DNA of 64,000 nucleotides from Dyadobacter crusticola DSM 16708. Lineage in GTDB: Bacteria > Bacteroidota > Bacteroidia > Cytophagales > Spirosomataceae. How positions within the stretch are numbered: the stretch's first letter is position 1; every line of letters begins with the position of its first letter. The notes under the pieces are model-generated. The model was not told where the DNA came from, made no database searches, and saw only the letters and a program-made list of their open reading frames with translations. The DNA is taken from positions 305,101 through 369,100 of the forward strand of contig NZ_KL370787.1 of NCBI RefSeq assembly GCF_000701505.1, in the 5' to 3' direction. Positions 8,202 through 18,300 of this stretch are shown here, in pieces. The position numbers and the translations under genes are program-made.

Positions 8202-8221
8202 CCGTCGGCTAAAGCCGGCGG
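8202..8221 (+). repeat. Short palindromic repeat (CCGTCGGCT family), copy 1
   Basis: CCGTCGGCT, two-base loop AA, AGCCGGCGG, followed by AAAAAG. One wobble position relative to the perfect copies at 34463 and 34548. It lies 23 bases after the SGNH hydrolase stop and may act as its terminator. Confidence 0.6.
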
Positions 8222-8327
8222 AAAAAGATTTATTTGTCTGTATAAAACGGGCTATCTCCCGTAATTTACATCTCCGACTTCCCATCATAAATCCCTAACT
8301 TGCCTCCAAACCAAAACCACCTTCCCC

Positions 8328-8762
8328 ATGACACATACTACCCAAAAAATCCACGAAGGTCGCAATCTCAAACGCTTTCGCGAAATGCTTGGCATTAAAC
8401 AAGACTTTCTCGCATTCGAACTTGGCGAAGATTGGAACCAGCAAAAGGTCTCCTTATTAGAACAAAAGGAAAAGATCGAATCCGGAATTTTGGAGCAGGT
8501 CTCTGCTATATTGAAGATACCCGCTGAGGCGATTCGCAATTTTGATGAAGAGAAAGCTGTGAATGTTATATCGAACACTTTTCAAGAATTCCACGACCAA
8601 TCAGGCGGTGTCAATTTTCAGCCAACCTACAATATAAATCCATTCGAAAAATGGCTGGAAGCTATGGACGAAAATAGACGTCTGACTGCCGAGCTGCTCA
8701 AAGCCAAAGATGAGACGATAAGGATGTTGGAAAAAATTATCGGAACAGGTAAGTTTCAATGA
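8328..8762 (+). CDS. XRE-type helix-turn-helix protein
   Basis: Small DNA-binding protein of 144 residues. Residues about 10-70 form an XRE-like helix-turn-helix: GRNLKRFREMLGIKQDFLAFELGEDW, then a recognition-helix region QQKVSLLEQKEKI and an ILKIPAEAIRNFDE end. The second half (about 85-144) is polar and ends in a helical, coiled-coil-like stretch (LTAELLKAKDETIRMLEKII) that could dimerise it. Similar stand-alone proteins are common in Cytophagales. No partner toxin is next to it, and its targets are not visible. Confidence 0.7.
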   Translation: MTHTTQKIHEGRNLKRFREMLGIKQDFLAFELGEDWNQQKVSLLEQKEKIESGILEQVSAILKIPAEAIRNFDEEKAVNVISNTFQEFHDQSGGVNFQPTYNINPFEKWLEAMDENRRLTAELLKAKDETIRMLEKIIGTGKFQ

Positions 8763-8877
8763 TAGTCAAATCGGATTATCCACAAATATGGTTCTATATC
8801 CGATGAAGTGATTTGAGGGATTGTTGTAAGGCATTTGCCGGTTTTGAAGGCGGAGATCGAGGGACTATTCTCATAAA

Positions 8878-9582
8878 TTATTTTCGCCAAGTTATGGAAG
8901 GGTCTTCGACGCATTCCAGTTCCATAATCTCGTTTGACTGAATAACAAGTTTGAAGAAACTTAGAATATCAGCACTAATAGAGATTAAGAGCTCGTCAGT
9001 TACCCCAGTTATTGCCAGTCCATCAACGAAATTCATTTCTCGTCCTCTATATGAAATTTGGCTTTGTTTTGGCGAGCCGTCGAGTGGCCTATGAATCCCA
9101 TTGTTGTGTATTCCATTTCTTATAAATGCCAACACTCTCATAGCTTTCCATTCATCATTCGTTTGAAGCCCTAAATGTTTGAATGTCGCAGACTGCAAAG
9201 AATAATAGCTTCCTTTATTCACTCCTAAGTAATTTGCAATTATTCTAGAAAACGCCTCAACTATTGACGAAACGTTATAGATGTACCCATTTTTATAGAA
9301 CGTGTGTAGGTCAAAATTGATTGATCTAGCGTCTTGCATAGTGTCAAGTGACAGAAGCTTTGCAAGATTCTCAGGATGAACGTAATTGTCTCTTATAAAA
9401 ACCAAGCTAACATTGTATTGAGTGAGCAAGTTATATAGCTGACCTAGAATGCGCACTCTCAGATCTCTTTCTATATTCCACTTAGAATTGATCGCACAAA
9501 TTGAATCACGATACAACTTTACGCGATCCCTGACAGTTTCGTATCCATTAATAGTCGCTTTCAGTATTACATTTTCCTGCAT
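8878..9582 (-). CDS. Hypothetical protein with HEPN-like RNGIHNNG motif
   Basis: I do not recognise a named family. The 234 residues are mostly helical by composition with no signal peptide or membrane segment, so cytosolic. A segment FIRNGIHNNGIH (about residues 152-163) resembles the Arg-x-x-x-His end of HEPN-like domains of unknown function; the spacing (R-x3-H) is one short of the canonical Rx4-6H ribonuclease motif. The gene is more AT-rich than its neighbours and stands alone, both signs of recent gain. A 14-base perfect inverted repeat lies 80 bases upstream (9662-9712). Defence or stress RNase is a guess. Confidence 0.55.
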   Translation of the reverse strand: MQENVILKATINGYETVRDRVKLYRDSICAINSKWNIERDLRVRILGQLYNLLTQYNVSLVFIRDNYVHPENLAKLLSLDTMQDARSINFDLHTFYKNGYIYNVSSIVEAFSRIIANYLGVNKGSYYSLQSATFKHLGLQTNDEWKAMRVLAFIRNGIHNNGIHRPLDGSPKQSQISYRGREMNFVDGLAITGVTDELLISISADILSFFKLVIQSNEIMELECVEDPSITWRK

Positions 9583-9661
9583 TTTGGAAATTAATGAGAT
9601 TAACTAAAGTCACTTTGCATGCTCAATTGAAAGACAAAAGGCTATTTTCTATATACCAATG

Positions 9662-9712
9662 TTTTATAAGGAAACTCTTCCTAGTAATAACAGAAAGGGT
9701 TTCCTTATAAAA
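9662..9712. repeat. 14-bp perfect inverted repeat
   Basis: TTTTATAAGGAAAC (9662-9675) and its exact complement (9699-9712) enclose 23 bases. It sits between a nucleotidyltransferase gene and the HEPN-like gene, both on the minus strand. It could be a weak terminator for the former or an operator for the latter; there is no long T-tract. Confidence 0.55.
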
Positions 9713-9725
9713 ATTAATACCTAAC

Positions 9726-10622
9726 TCACCACAACTTGTCAGGGTACTCTCCTGACTCGTGCAGTGCAGCCAGCGATGCTTGTACGTTTGGCTTGTCTTC
9801 TGGGTACGTAACGCCGAACCAATCCGACGAGCTGCGGAAAACGCGGCAGTTACCCAGTTTGCCTTCGATGATCTTGGTCATCACAGTCGGTATGTAGAAC
9901 TCCGCTTTGGGCGTGTTGATATTTTCTCTTGCGTAAGTTTCGAAAAATTCCTTCGTCAGCGGAAACATGGTTGGCTTAAAACCCCAGAAGTTCATAGAAA
10001 CAGGCGTTTCAGGTGCGAGCTCCGTCTTCGCTCCGTCCTCTTCAAAATAGATTACCCCTTCCTCTTCAAAGATCTTGGTGCGCTCTACAACGGATTTCAG
10101 GTTGTGGTCTTCGCGCTCAATGCAGATCCCGCGGGACACTGTTCCATTTTCAGACAGAGTCCTTTTCAATTCATATCCGATCATCGCGTGCTGCGTGTCA
10201 TCGGTGTCATTTTGAAGAAATTCCGCCATCGTTTCGAATGCGTCCCGACCGTAAAAATCATCCGCATTGATCACAGCAAAAGGCGTGTCGGTTTGATCCC
10301 AGGCGCACAAGGTGGCGTGGCCCGTTCCCCACGGCTTGGTACGCTCCACCTTTCCCAGATCTTCCGGAACGTAGGATTGTATGCCCTGGATTGCAAAGTC
10401 AAAGTCGATCTTGCCTGTTAGTTTTGGAGTAAAAATAGCTTCCGCGCTGTCCTTGATTTCCTGACGAACGATGAACACTACTTTCCCAAAACCGCTTCTG
10501 ATTGCATCATATAGCGAGTAATCGATAATCGTCTCTCCATTTGGTCCAAACTGATCAAGCTGTTTGATACCTCCGTAGCGACTGCCTATTCCGGCGGCCA
10601 GAATCAAAAGAGTTGGTTTCAT
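9726..10622 (-). CDS. Sugar-phosphate nucleotidyltransferase-like protein
   Basis: NTP-transferase of the GT-A fold that would couple a sugar phosphate to a nucleotide. The N-terminal signature LILAAGIGSRYGGIKQLDQFGP (residues 5-26; G-x-G-x-R with the Lys) is intact, and the metal-binding NADDFYG follows near residue 110. At 298 residues it lacks the C-terminal left-handed beta-helix of GlmU or GlgC, as is usual for this Bacteroidota group. Which sugar is activated cannot be read from the sequence. Single gene, with terminator-like structures on both sides. Confidence 0.78.
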   Translation of the reverse strand: MKPTLLILAAGIGSRYGGIKQLDQFGPNGETIIDYSLYDAIRSGFGKVVFIVRQEIKDSAEAIFTPKLTGKIDFDFAIQGIQSYVPEDLGKVERTKPWGTGHATLCAWDQTDTPFAVINADDFYGRDAFETMAEFLQNDTDDTQHAMIGYELKRTLSENGTVSRGICIEREDHNLKSVVERTKIFEEEGVIYFEEDGAKTELAPETPVSMNFWGFKPTMFPLTKEFFETYARENINTPKAEFYIPTVMTKIIEGKLGNCRVFRSSSDWFGVTYPEDKPNVQASLAALHESGEYPDKLW

Positions 10623-10690
10623 TTAATTGTATTTAAAAAAGCCTTGTGGTGTATAAAATATGCGGGCAAAATAAGGCCATTCAAAACGAT

Positions 10691-10724
10691 AAAAAAAACG
10701 CGCCCCGTTAATCAGGACGCGTTT
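10691..10724 (-). terminator. Terminator after the A-type Fe-S protein gene
   Basis: On the minus strand AAACGCG, a 15-base loop and CGCGTTT run into a tract of eight T. It lies 25 bases past the stop of the gene at 10749-11075. Confidence 0.7.
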
Positions 10725-10748
10725 CAGAAAAATAAAATATTTTAAAAT

Positions 10749-11075
10749 TTATACCGCAAAGCTTTCACCGCATCCGCAGGTACGGGTTGCATTCGGGTTG
10801 ATAAACTGGAAACCTTTGCCATTCAGCCCGTCGGAAAAATCGAGCGTAGTTCCAGCGAGGTATAGCAAGCTTTTCTTATCTACAATGATCTTCACTCCCT
10901 TATCTTCAAAAACCATATCAGTAGGCTTTGATTCGGAGTTGAATTCCAGGTTGTATGTCAAACCGGAACATCCGCCTCCGAGAACACCGACCCTGATCTG
11001 ATAATCGTCAGCAAATCCGTCCGCATTACGGAGTTCAACAATTTTGTTTTTGGCGGTATCGCTTACAGTAACCAT
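10749..11075 (-). CDS. A-type iron-sulfur carrier (IscA/ErpA/HesB family)
   Basis: Carries or scaffolds Fe-S clusters and delivers them to apoproteins in the cytosol. The family's three cysteines are all present in the standard places: Cys36 in GGGCSGLTY and Cys100/Cys102 in TRTCGCGESF. Length 108 is typical. No isc or suf genes are next to it, so this is a stand-alone copy; which of IscA, ErpA or SufA it corresponds to cannot be told. Transcription ends at the hairpin at 10691-10724. Confidence 0.9.
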   Translation of the reverse strand: MVTVSDTAKNKIVELRNADGFADDYQIRVGVLGGGCSGLTYNLEFNSESKPTDMVFEDKGVKIIVDKKSLLYLAGTTLDFSDGLNGKGFQFINPNATRTCGCGESFAV

Positions 11076-11150
11076 GATTTTTTATTTTTTAACTACACTT
11101 TTAAACATTCCGAACCTTCGAGAAAGTTCAGCAACAGCCAGAAAAAGCAC

Positions 11151-12086
11151 CTATTCTGTTAAGATAGCGGCGCCTTCCTGATTAATGGAAGAAACGTGTA
11201 AACCGGCTGCGATTCCGGCTTCGGCAAACCGCGCGATCATTGCATTACCTGCTTTTTGCGCATTTTCAATTCCCCGGCTTAATGCAAACATGGATGGACC
11301 CGCCCCGGAAATACTGCAACCCAGCGCACCGTTTTCAATGGCCGCCTGCTTCACTTCTTTAAATTCCGGGATCAGAATGGAGCGCACCGGCTCGATGATC
11401 ACATCCACCATCGAGCGGCTGATCAGGTCATAATCTGCTTTCATTAACCCAGCCACCAATCCGGCTACATTACCCATTTGGGCAATCGTGTTTTTCAACG
11501 AAACCTCGTTACGCAATATAAAACGCGCATCTTTCGTATTGATCTCAATATCAGGATGCACCAGCGTGCAGTACAGATCGTCGGGTACGGGGATCGTAAA
11601 AACGTCGAGCGGATTGTAGCTTCTGATCACCACGAAACCGCCCAGCAGCGACGGACCTACGTTATCCGCATGCGCCGAACCTGAGGCAATGCGCTCACCT
11701 TCCATTGCAAAAGGCAGCAGCTCCTCGCGGGTAAGTGGCTTGCCAAGCATTTCATTGATCGCTACCACACCAGCTACCGCACTGGCAGCACTGGATCCCA
11801 TTCCGCTGCCCAGGGGCATATTCTTATGCAAAACAACTTCGCAGCCAAAATCGGAGATCCCGAGGTGTTTCAGCAAATGCAGCATTACGCCCGTCACCGA
11901 ATTCTTCGACGCATTCCTAGGCAGGCGACCATCATCTCCGGTTATGTCTTTGATAACAATGCCCGGTTCATCACGGCGGCGCAGCTCCACGGTATCCCCC
12001 GGCTCCTTGATCGCAAAACCAAATATATCAAACCCGCAAGCCACATTAGCAACCGTAGCAGGGGCAAAAGCTTTTACAAAATTCAC
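11151..12086 (-). CDS. thrB: Homoserine kinase (GTG start)
   Basis: GHMP kinase that phosphorylates homoserine in threonine synthesis. The ATP-binding motif PLGSGMGSSAASAV lies near residues 90-103, and the C-terminal ISGAGPSMFAL is the third GHMP motif. The only start that keeps the conserved N-terminus (NFVKAFAPATVANVACGFD) is GTG at 12084-12086. That GTG overlaps the TGA of the upstream HEPN gene as GTGA, so thrB translation probably depends on ribosomes finishing that gene. Length 311 is normal. Threonine synthase does not follow, although it usually does in this phylum. Confidence 0.9.
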   Translation of the reverse strand: MNFVKAFAPATVANVACGFDIFGFAIKEPGDTVELRRRDEPGIVIKDITGDDGRLPRNASKNSVTGVMLHLLKHLGISDFGCEVVLHKNMPLGSGMGSSAASAVAGVVAINEMLGKPLTREELLPFAMEGERIASGSAHADNVGPSLLGGFVVIRSYNPLDVFTIPVPDDLYCTLVHPDIEINTKDARFILRNEVSLKNTIAQMGNVAGLVAGLMKADYDLISRSMVDVIIEPVRSILIPEFKEVKQAAIENGALGCSISGAGPSMFALSRGIENAQKAGNAMIARFAEAGIAAGLHVSSINQEGAAILTE

Positions 12087-12475
12087 TTTAAGTAGTTGTT
12101 AGCTATTAAATATTGCACCGAAACATTGAAAAAAAACTCGGCGTCGGCAAATGCCTCAATAGCATCTGTTTCTTCCATTTTGGAGTAGCTATAATCAGCA
12201 AGCTGACTTTTTTTAAATGTTCTTTTCAAAAGTTCTTCCAGTCTTCGAGGCAATTTGTTGGTTAATATCAATTCTCGATAAAAAGCAGCATGCGTTTTTT
12301 GCAGTGATCTAACCCTTAAACTTTTTACCGAAAGCAGTGCCTGAATACTATGATACATAGTATAATATGCTCTGTTTACAGCAAAATCGAATCGACTCTT
12401 TTCGAGTAGATGCTGTGTGTCTGTTAAAGATTCGAGCGCCCTTGCCAAGATCCGTTCGACTGTAATCTCTTTCAT
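12083..12475 (-). CDS. HEPN-domain protein (UPF0332-like) inserted between thrA and thrB
   Basis: 130-residue helical protein with the HEPN pattern of the UPF0332 group: FAVNRAYYTMYHSIQALL (about residues 30-47) carries R-x6-H, which fits the Rx4-6H motif of HEPN ribonucleases, and KTHAAFYRELI follows. HEPN proteins often act as RNA-cleaving toxins with a small nucleotidyltransferase (MNT) antitoxin, but no such partner is adjacent. Instead it lies 83 bases after thrA and overlaps the thrB start by GTGA. Its base composition is lower in G+C than its neighbours. Function here is unknown; an insertion that became part of the threonine operon is plausible. Confidence 0.75.
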   Translation of the reverse strand: MKEITVERILARALESLTDTQHLLEKSRFDFAVNRAYYTMYHSIQALLSVKSLRVRSLQKTHAAFYRELILTNKLPRRLEELLKRTFKKSQLADYSYSKMEETDAIEAFADAEFFFNVSVQYLIANNYLK

Positions 12476-12558
12476 TTAGCTCCATTGTTTGATACACAAG
12501 TGATCTTTAATGGAACGTGAGTACTTTCAAATAATACTTTGTAATAGTATTTAACACA

Positions 12559-15015
12559 TCACCCCAAATAGCTGCTGATACTCATGATGTCGGCGAAAAC
12601 GCCTGAGGCGGTAACTTCTGCGCCGGCGCCGGGACCTTTGATTACGAGCGGACGGTCTTTGTAGCGTTCTGTCGTAAACGAAATGATGTTATCACTGCCC
12701 GATAAAGTGTAAAAAGGATGTGCCGGGCCGACTGTTTTCAGCTCGATCGTCGCCTTTCCATTTTCCAGTGTAGCGATATAGCGGAGCTTTTCCTGGTTCG
12801 CTTCTGCACTGGCCTGTTTCTCAGCAAAATAATTGTTTGATATTTCGAGCTCCCTGAAAAAAGCATCCACTGTGGGCGCATTCAGACAGTTACCCGGTAA
12901 TATCTGTGAAATCACGATTTCTTCCGGTTCAAGCGGCACGCCTACTTCGCGAGCCAGGATCAGGATTTTCCTCCCTACATCAGCCCCGCTCAGATCGTCG
13001 CGCGGATCCGGCTCGGTAAATCCTTTTGCCTTCGCCTCTTTCACCACGTCAACAAACCGGTTTTCGGAATTGAAGTTGTTGAAGATGTAAGACAAGGTAC
13101 CCGACAAAATCGCCTCAATCTTCAAAAATTTATCCCCACTCGCCATCAAGCCCTGAATGGTATTGATGATCGGCAAGCCGGCGCCTACATTGGTTTCATA
13201 TAAAAACTTAACCCCCCGCTGCAAAGCTGTGCGCTGCAGCGACACGTATTCAGAATAGGAACCGGAATTCGCTACCTTATTGGGTGTTACCACCGAAATG
13301 CTTGCATCCAGCAGAATCTGATAGTATTGTACAATATCCTTGTCCGAAGTACAATCCACGAAAACGCTGTTGGGCAGGTTGAGCTCAATCATTCGCTGCA
13401 CAAATGCCGGCAGGCTTGTTTTCACGCCCTCGTCCATGACCCGGTCGCGCCAGTTTTCTGGTTTGATCCCGTCCGGATCTAGCAACATCTTTTTTGTATT
13501 TGACAAACCTGCAATATTCAGGTTCAATAATTTTTCCTCTCTGAGGTATTTGGTCTGATTGCGGATCTGCTCGATCAATGTACCGCCGATCAGCCCCACT
13601 CCTACTATAAACAGGTTCAGCGAGCGGGTTTCTGACTGGAAGAAAACGCCGTGAATTGCATTCAATGCTTTCGAAAGGTCACTTTTTGCAATCACAACCG
13701 AAATATTCAGCTCCGAAGAACCCTGTGCAGTTGCTACGACATTGATACCATTCTTGCCTAAAACCGAAAACAGCTTACCCGAAACGCCGGTGCTCTTCTT
13801 CATTCCTTCGCCGACTATCGCAATAATCGAGAGGTTTTTTTCAATGGAAATACTATCAATATGTCCGAGGCTGATCTCTATCGCAAACTCCTTTTCCAAT
13901 ATCTCAGTTGCTTTCTGCGCATTTTTGGGATCAATGGAAAAACAGATCGAATGTTCGGAAGAAGCCTGCGAGATCAGGATAACACTGATTGCATTCAGGG
14001 AAAGAGCCGTAAAAAGCCTACCCGAAATCCCTGCAACACCGATCATCCCGCTCCCCTGAATATTCACCAGCGCGATCTCATCAATGGACGAAATCCCAGT
14101 GATCGCATATTCCTTCCCATTCGCGGCCTTTTGAACATAAGTACCTTCAAATGCAGTATTAAAAGTGTTCAGAACTTTCAGCGTGATATTCTTGGCAAAG
14201 GCCGGCTGCAAGCTTGGCGGGTAAATGACTTTCGCACCAAAGTGTGAAAGCTCCATCGCTTCCGCATAAGAAATAGAAGGGATTGTAAATGCATTGGTCA
14301 CCTTACGCGGGTCGGCCGTCATCATACCATCCACATCCGTCCATATTTCAATGGAATTTGCATCCAGCGCCGCCCCGAGAATGGAAGCTGTATAATCCGA
14401 GCCGCCGCGTCCCAAAGTGGTGGTCACTCCCTCGGCCGTGGAAGCGATGAAGCCCGTTACGCATTGCAATGCAGCGTTTTTGGCAAAATATTCGAGTATC
14501 TGCTTATTGGTTATTTCAAAATTCACATCGCCCATTCCATAAGTTGCATTGGTATGGATGATCTGGCGGGCGTCGCAGAATTCGGCGTCGATGCCTTTGC
14601 TTTTCAGGATTTCGGTAATCACCATTGTAGATAGCCGCTCTCCGAAACTCATGATCAGGTCCAGCGTACGCTCGGAAAGTTCCTTGATCCAGGATACGCC
14701 TCTCAATATATCTTCAAGCTCGTTGAAAAGCCCACGTATAGCTGCAAACGTACTGCTCTGGTTTTTGACGGGAATCAACCCTCTGACCACCGCAAAATGC
14801 CTTTCCTCCACACCTTTCAGGAATTCAATGTAATCCGTATTGCCGCCTGCGGCCATTTTACCGATCTCAATCAGCCTGTTTGTGACCCCGCCCATTGCAG
14901 AAAATACGACCGCGAAACGCTCGCCTTTCGCAAGGTTTTCTTCGAGGATACTGATCACTGTTTTAATGCTGTCAACCGAACCGACAGAGGTGCCGCCAAA
15001 TTTAAGAACCTTCAT
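12559..15015 (-). CDS. thrA: Bifunctional aspartate kinase / homoserine dehydrogenase
   Basis: Catalyses the first and third steps from aspartate to threonine. From the ATG at 15013-15015 the protein has 818 residues, very close to E. coli ThrA; an in-frame ATG at 15102 would add 29 residues before the kinase motif KFGGTSVGS and is rejected. Order seen: aspartokinase (1-about 300), two ACT regulatory domains (IALVNIQGSGM and SIIAIVGEGM segments), then homoserine dehydrogenase with a GVGLIGG nucleotide motif and the GTLSYIFNNF substrate motif. Feedback control by threonine is expected from the ACT pair. First gene of thrA-HEPN-thrB. Confidence 0.93.
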   Translation of the reverse strand: MKVLKFGGTSVGSVDSIKTVISILEENLAKGERFAVVFSAMGGVTNRLIEIGKMAAGGNTDYIEFLKGVEERHFAVVRGLIPVKNQSSTFAAIRGLFNELEDILRGVSWIKELSERTLDLIMSFGERLSTMVITEILKSKGIDAEFCDARQIIHTNATYGMGDVNFEITNKQILEYFAKNAALQCVTGFIASTAEGVTTTLGRGGSDYTASILGAALDANSIEIWTDVDGMMTADPRKVTNAFTIPSISYAEAMELSHFGAKVIYPPSLQPAFAKNITLKVLNTFNTAFEGTYVQKAANGKEYAITGISSIDEIALVNIQGSGMIGVAGISGRLFTALSLNAISVILISQASSEHSICFSIDPKNAQKATEILEKEFAIEISLGHIDSISIEKNLSIIAIVGEGMKKSTGVSGKLFSVLGKNGINVVATAQGSSELNISVVIAKSDLSKALNAIHGVFFQSETRSLNLFIVGVGLIGGTLIEQIRNQTKYLREEKLLNLNIAGLSNTKKMLLDPDGIKPENWRDRVMDEGVKTSLPAFVQRMIELNLPNSVFVDCTSDKDIVQYYQILLDASISVVTPNKVANSGSYSEYVSLQRTALQRGVKFLYETNVGAGLPIINTIQGLMASGDKFLKIEAILSGTLSYIFNNFNSENRFVDVVKEAKAKGFTEPDPRDDLSGADVGRKILILAREVGVPLEPEEIVISQILPGNCLNAPTVDAFFRELEISNNYFAEKQASAEANQEKLRYIATLENGKATIELKTVGPAHPFYTLSGSDNIISFTTERYKDRPLVIKGPGAGAEVTASGVFADIMSISSYLG

Positions 15016-15347
15016 TGAACGCAATATTCGAATTACACTTGATTTACAGCCGAATTGGCCGTTTCTGTACTTAACGCAAATATAGCAATTCAAACGCCCC
15101 ATACTTCATAGATATACCGAAATGACGGCCGCACCTCTTTTCCGTCGAAGAACCTGCATGGACATACTCAGGCGGAATAATCATTATATGAAGATGTTTT
15201 TCTAAAATATAAAATTTCAAACAATTTGATTATAACAGATTAATATTTTGAGTTAATGTTTTTACAAGAATTTAAATTTTATCAATTTGAATAAGCATAG
15301 AATATTATTTGCCTAACTACCAATTTTCACTCCTTAAATATTCAATT
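15016..15347. other. Divergent intergenic region between thrA and susC-like gene
   Basis: 332 bases without a gene. The left part holds the thrA leader and its -7 candidate; the right 170 bases are very AT-rich and must contain the promoter of the SusC/SusD pair, but I see no exact TAnnTTTG box there. No T-box, threonine attenuator peptide or riboswitch-like fold was recognised by eye. Confidence 0.6.
15077..15084 (-). promoter_or_regulatory. Candidate -7 box for thrA
   Basis: Minus-strand TATATTTG matches TAnnTTTG and would start transcription about 55 bases before the thrA ATG at 15015. This also supports the shorter thrA start, since an ATG at 15102 would lie upstream of the promoter. No good -33 element at the usual spacing. 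Confidence 0.4.
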
Positions 15348-18300
15348 ATGAGAAAGAGCTTTACTCTAAGCTGTTTGTCCTTTCTGATCCTGCTCTCCGC
15401 AGTCAGCTTCGGACAAGAACTCAACCTGAAAGGGAAAGTGCAGTCCTCGGACGGAAATTTGCCCGGCGCCAGCATCCTTATCAAAGGAACCAGCCGCGGA
15501 AGCACAACCGACGCCGACGGTCAATTCACCATCAGCGCTCCTGCAAATGCAACCCTGGTGGTTTCTTTCATCGGCTACAAAACGCTTGAAGTACCCGTGG
15601 GATCAAAGACCACATTTGACATTACGCTTGAACAGGACGCGACCCAGTTTAACGAAATCGTGGTTACTGCATTGGGTATAGCCCGGGAGAAAAAAGCATT
15701 GGGTTATGCAGTACAAGAAGTAAATGGCAAAACGCTGACCCAGGCGCGGGAAACCAACCTCGTGAACTCACTTTCAGGCAGGCTGGCTGGCGTACAGGTA
15801 ACTAGCTCCAATGGCGCACCAGGATCTTCTTCCCGAATGATCATCCGCGGTGCAAGTTCTATCGGAAGCAACAACCAGCCACTTTTTGTGGTGGACGGCG
15901 TGCCTGTCGACAACAGCAACTTCGGTTCCGGGACCGGTATTGACTATGGTAATGCGGCTGCCTCCATTAACCCCGACGATGTGGAGTCTATTAACGTTTT
16001 GAAAGGTCCAAGCGCTGCGGCTCTTTACGGATCGCGAGGGGCTAATGGCGTGGTTTTGATCACCACCAAAAGCGGCAAAGGTTCAAAAGGGATCGGTGTT
16101 TCATTTAATACGAATACCGCATTTGAAAGTCCGTTCAGGTTACCTGAGTGGCAGAATGAATACGGACAAGGCGCAAAAGGCTTGTTTTCGTATGTGGACG
16201 GAGCGGGCGGCGGTTTCAATGATGGTGTGGACGAAAGCTGGGGACCAAAGCTCGACGGCCGTCTGCTGCCGCAATTTGATTCTCCAATCGGTGCAGATGG
16301 AAAGCGTACGCCAACTCCCTGGGTAGCGCATCCGGATAATGTCGACAAGTTTTTTGAAACCGGACGGACCCTGACCAACAACATCGCAATCACCGGCGGA
16401 AGCGATAAAGCAGATTTCCGCTTGTCTTTTACGGACCTGAACCAAACCGGCATTCTTCCGAACACCAATTACAAACGCCGGACTGTTGCATTGAATGCAG
16501 GCTGGAACCTGACCAAAAAGCTAAGCGTACGCGCAACCGGTAACTATGTCCGCGACGGCAGCGACAACCGCAACAACTTCGGACTTTATTTCATCTGGTT
16601 CGGTCGCCAGGTGGATATGGACAAACTGACCAACTATCAAAAGCCCGGCAGCATTTACCAATACAACTGGAACGATAACTACTGGACGAATCCTTACTAC
16701 CTGCTCAACCTGAGCACCCGTGCAAATGACCGCGACCGGCTTTATGGTAACATCTCGGCCACCTACAAGTTTACCGACTGGCTGAGCCTCACCGCCCGCA
16801 GTGGTACCGATTTCTATGAAGACCGCCGTAAGACCAAAACAGCAGCACGCCAGGCGAGACTAGGCTCCTCCGCGCTTTTCGACGCTTACAATGAAGAGCA
16901 GATTTTCGTAAGAGAGTCAAATTCCGACTTCCTTTTGAATGCAACGAAAAAGTTCGGCGAATTTGATGTGACTGCGAATATCGGAGGTAACCACCGCAGC
17001 AACTATGCGCAACGCAATTACATGGGAGCTACTGAGCTCGCTATTCCCCGTGTTTTCAACATGGGTAACTCCCGCCAGAGACCGGTGACTGAAAACAGCT
17101 TTATCCAGAAAACAGTGAACAGCTTATACGCTTCGGCGAATCTGGGCTTCCGCAGTTATCTGTTTGTTGACCTCACCGCAAGAAACGACTGGTCGAGCTC
17201 ACTACCGAGCGACAACCGCTCTTACTTCTACCCTTCTGCTGCGGTAAGCGCCATTGTTACCGATATGTTTGATGTAAAATCATCCATTCTTTCTTTTGCA
17301 AAACTACGTGCTGGCTGGGCACGCGTAGGGAACGATACAGATCCTTACCGCCTCACAAGTACTTACAAATACGAAAATCCCTGGGGCAGCACACCGAGCC
17401 TTTCCGAAAACAATGCATTATTAAATGCCGCATTAAAACCCGAAATCACATCTTCCTACGAGATCGGAACAGATATCAGGTTGTGGCAAAACAAGATTGG
17501 CCTCGATGTTACTTACTACAAAAAGATTTCTTCCAACCAGATCCTCGATGTAAACATTTCGAACTCGACAGGGTATTTGTCCAAACTTTTGAATGCAGGC
17601 AAAATCGAAAACCAGGGAGTGGAGATCCAGCTGACTGCTACGCCGGTGAAGACGAATTCATTTCAATGGGATATTGGTTTGAACTGGGCCAAAAACAAAA
17701 ACAAGGTGGTTGAGCTTGCCAATAATCTCACAACCTATCAGCTGAACACCAGCTACAACGCATTGACGCAAACCACATCTACCAACAGTTTCCGAGGCTT
17801 GTCGGTGGAAGCACGCGTGGGCCAGCCTTATGGTACATTCTTTGGCAAAGGTTTTCTCCGTGCGCCGGATGGTCAGATCGTGTACGATGCGCAGGGTTAC
17901 CCGGTAATAGATCCTGTGAGCCGCGTACTGGGTAACTTCACTCCCGACTGGATCGGCGGTTTCTCCAACACTTTCCGCTACAAAAACCTTTCACTAAGCA
18001 CATTGATCGACGTAAAACACGGCGGGGATATCTTCTCGCAATCGATCAACATCGGCCGCTACACGGGTGTTCTGAAAGAAACTACATTGGGCAGAGAGGA
18101 TGGTATAATCGGCGCAGGTGTTGTAAACATCGGCACAGCCGCTGCGCCAGAGTACGTAGCGAACGAAAAGCGGATAACCTCAGAAGAGTACCACCACAAA
18201 TACTACCTGCTTACCAACAACGAAAACACAATTTTCGACGCGAGCTATGTGAAGCTGCGCGAGGTGAAGCTGACTTATATGCTGTCCGGCCAGGTTTTCA

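Noticed and set aside
9759..10421. 220-residue plus-strand frame
   Set aside because: Antisense shadow of the nucleotidyltransferase; Cys/Arg/His-rich nonsense composition and no motif.
15016..15347. T-box or threonine/isoleucine leader peptide upstream of thrA
   Set aside because: No Thr/Ile-rich short frame and no terminator-antiterminator pair seen; the leader from the -7 candidate is only about 55 bases.
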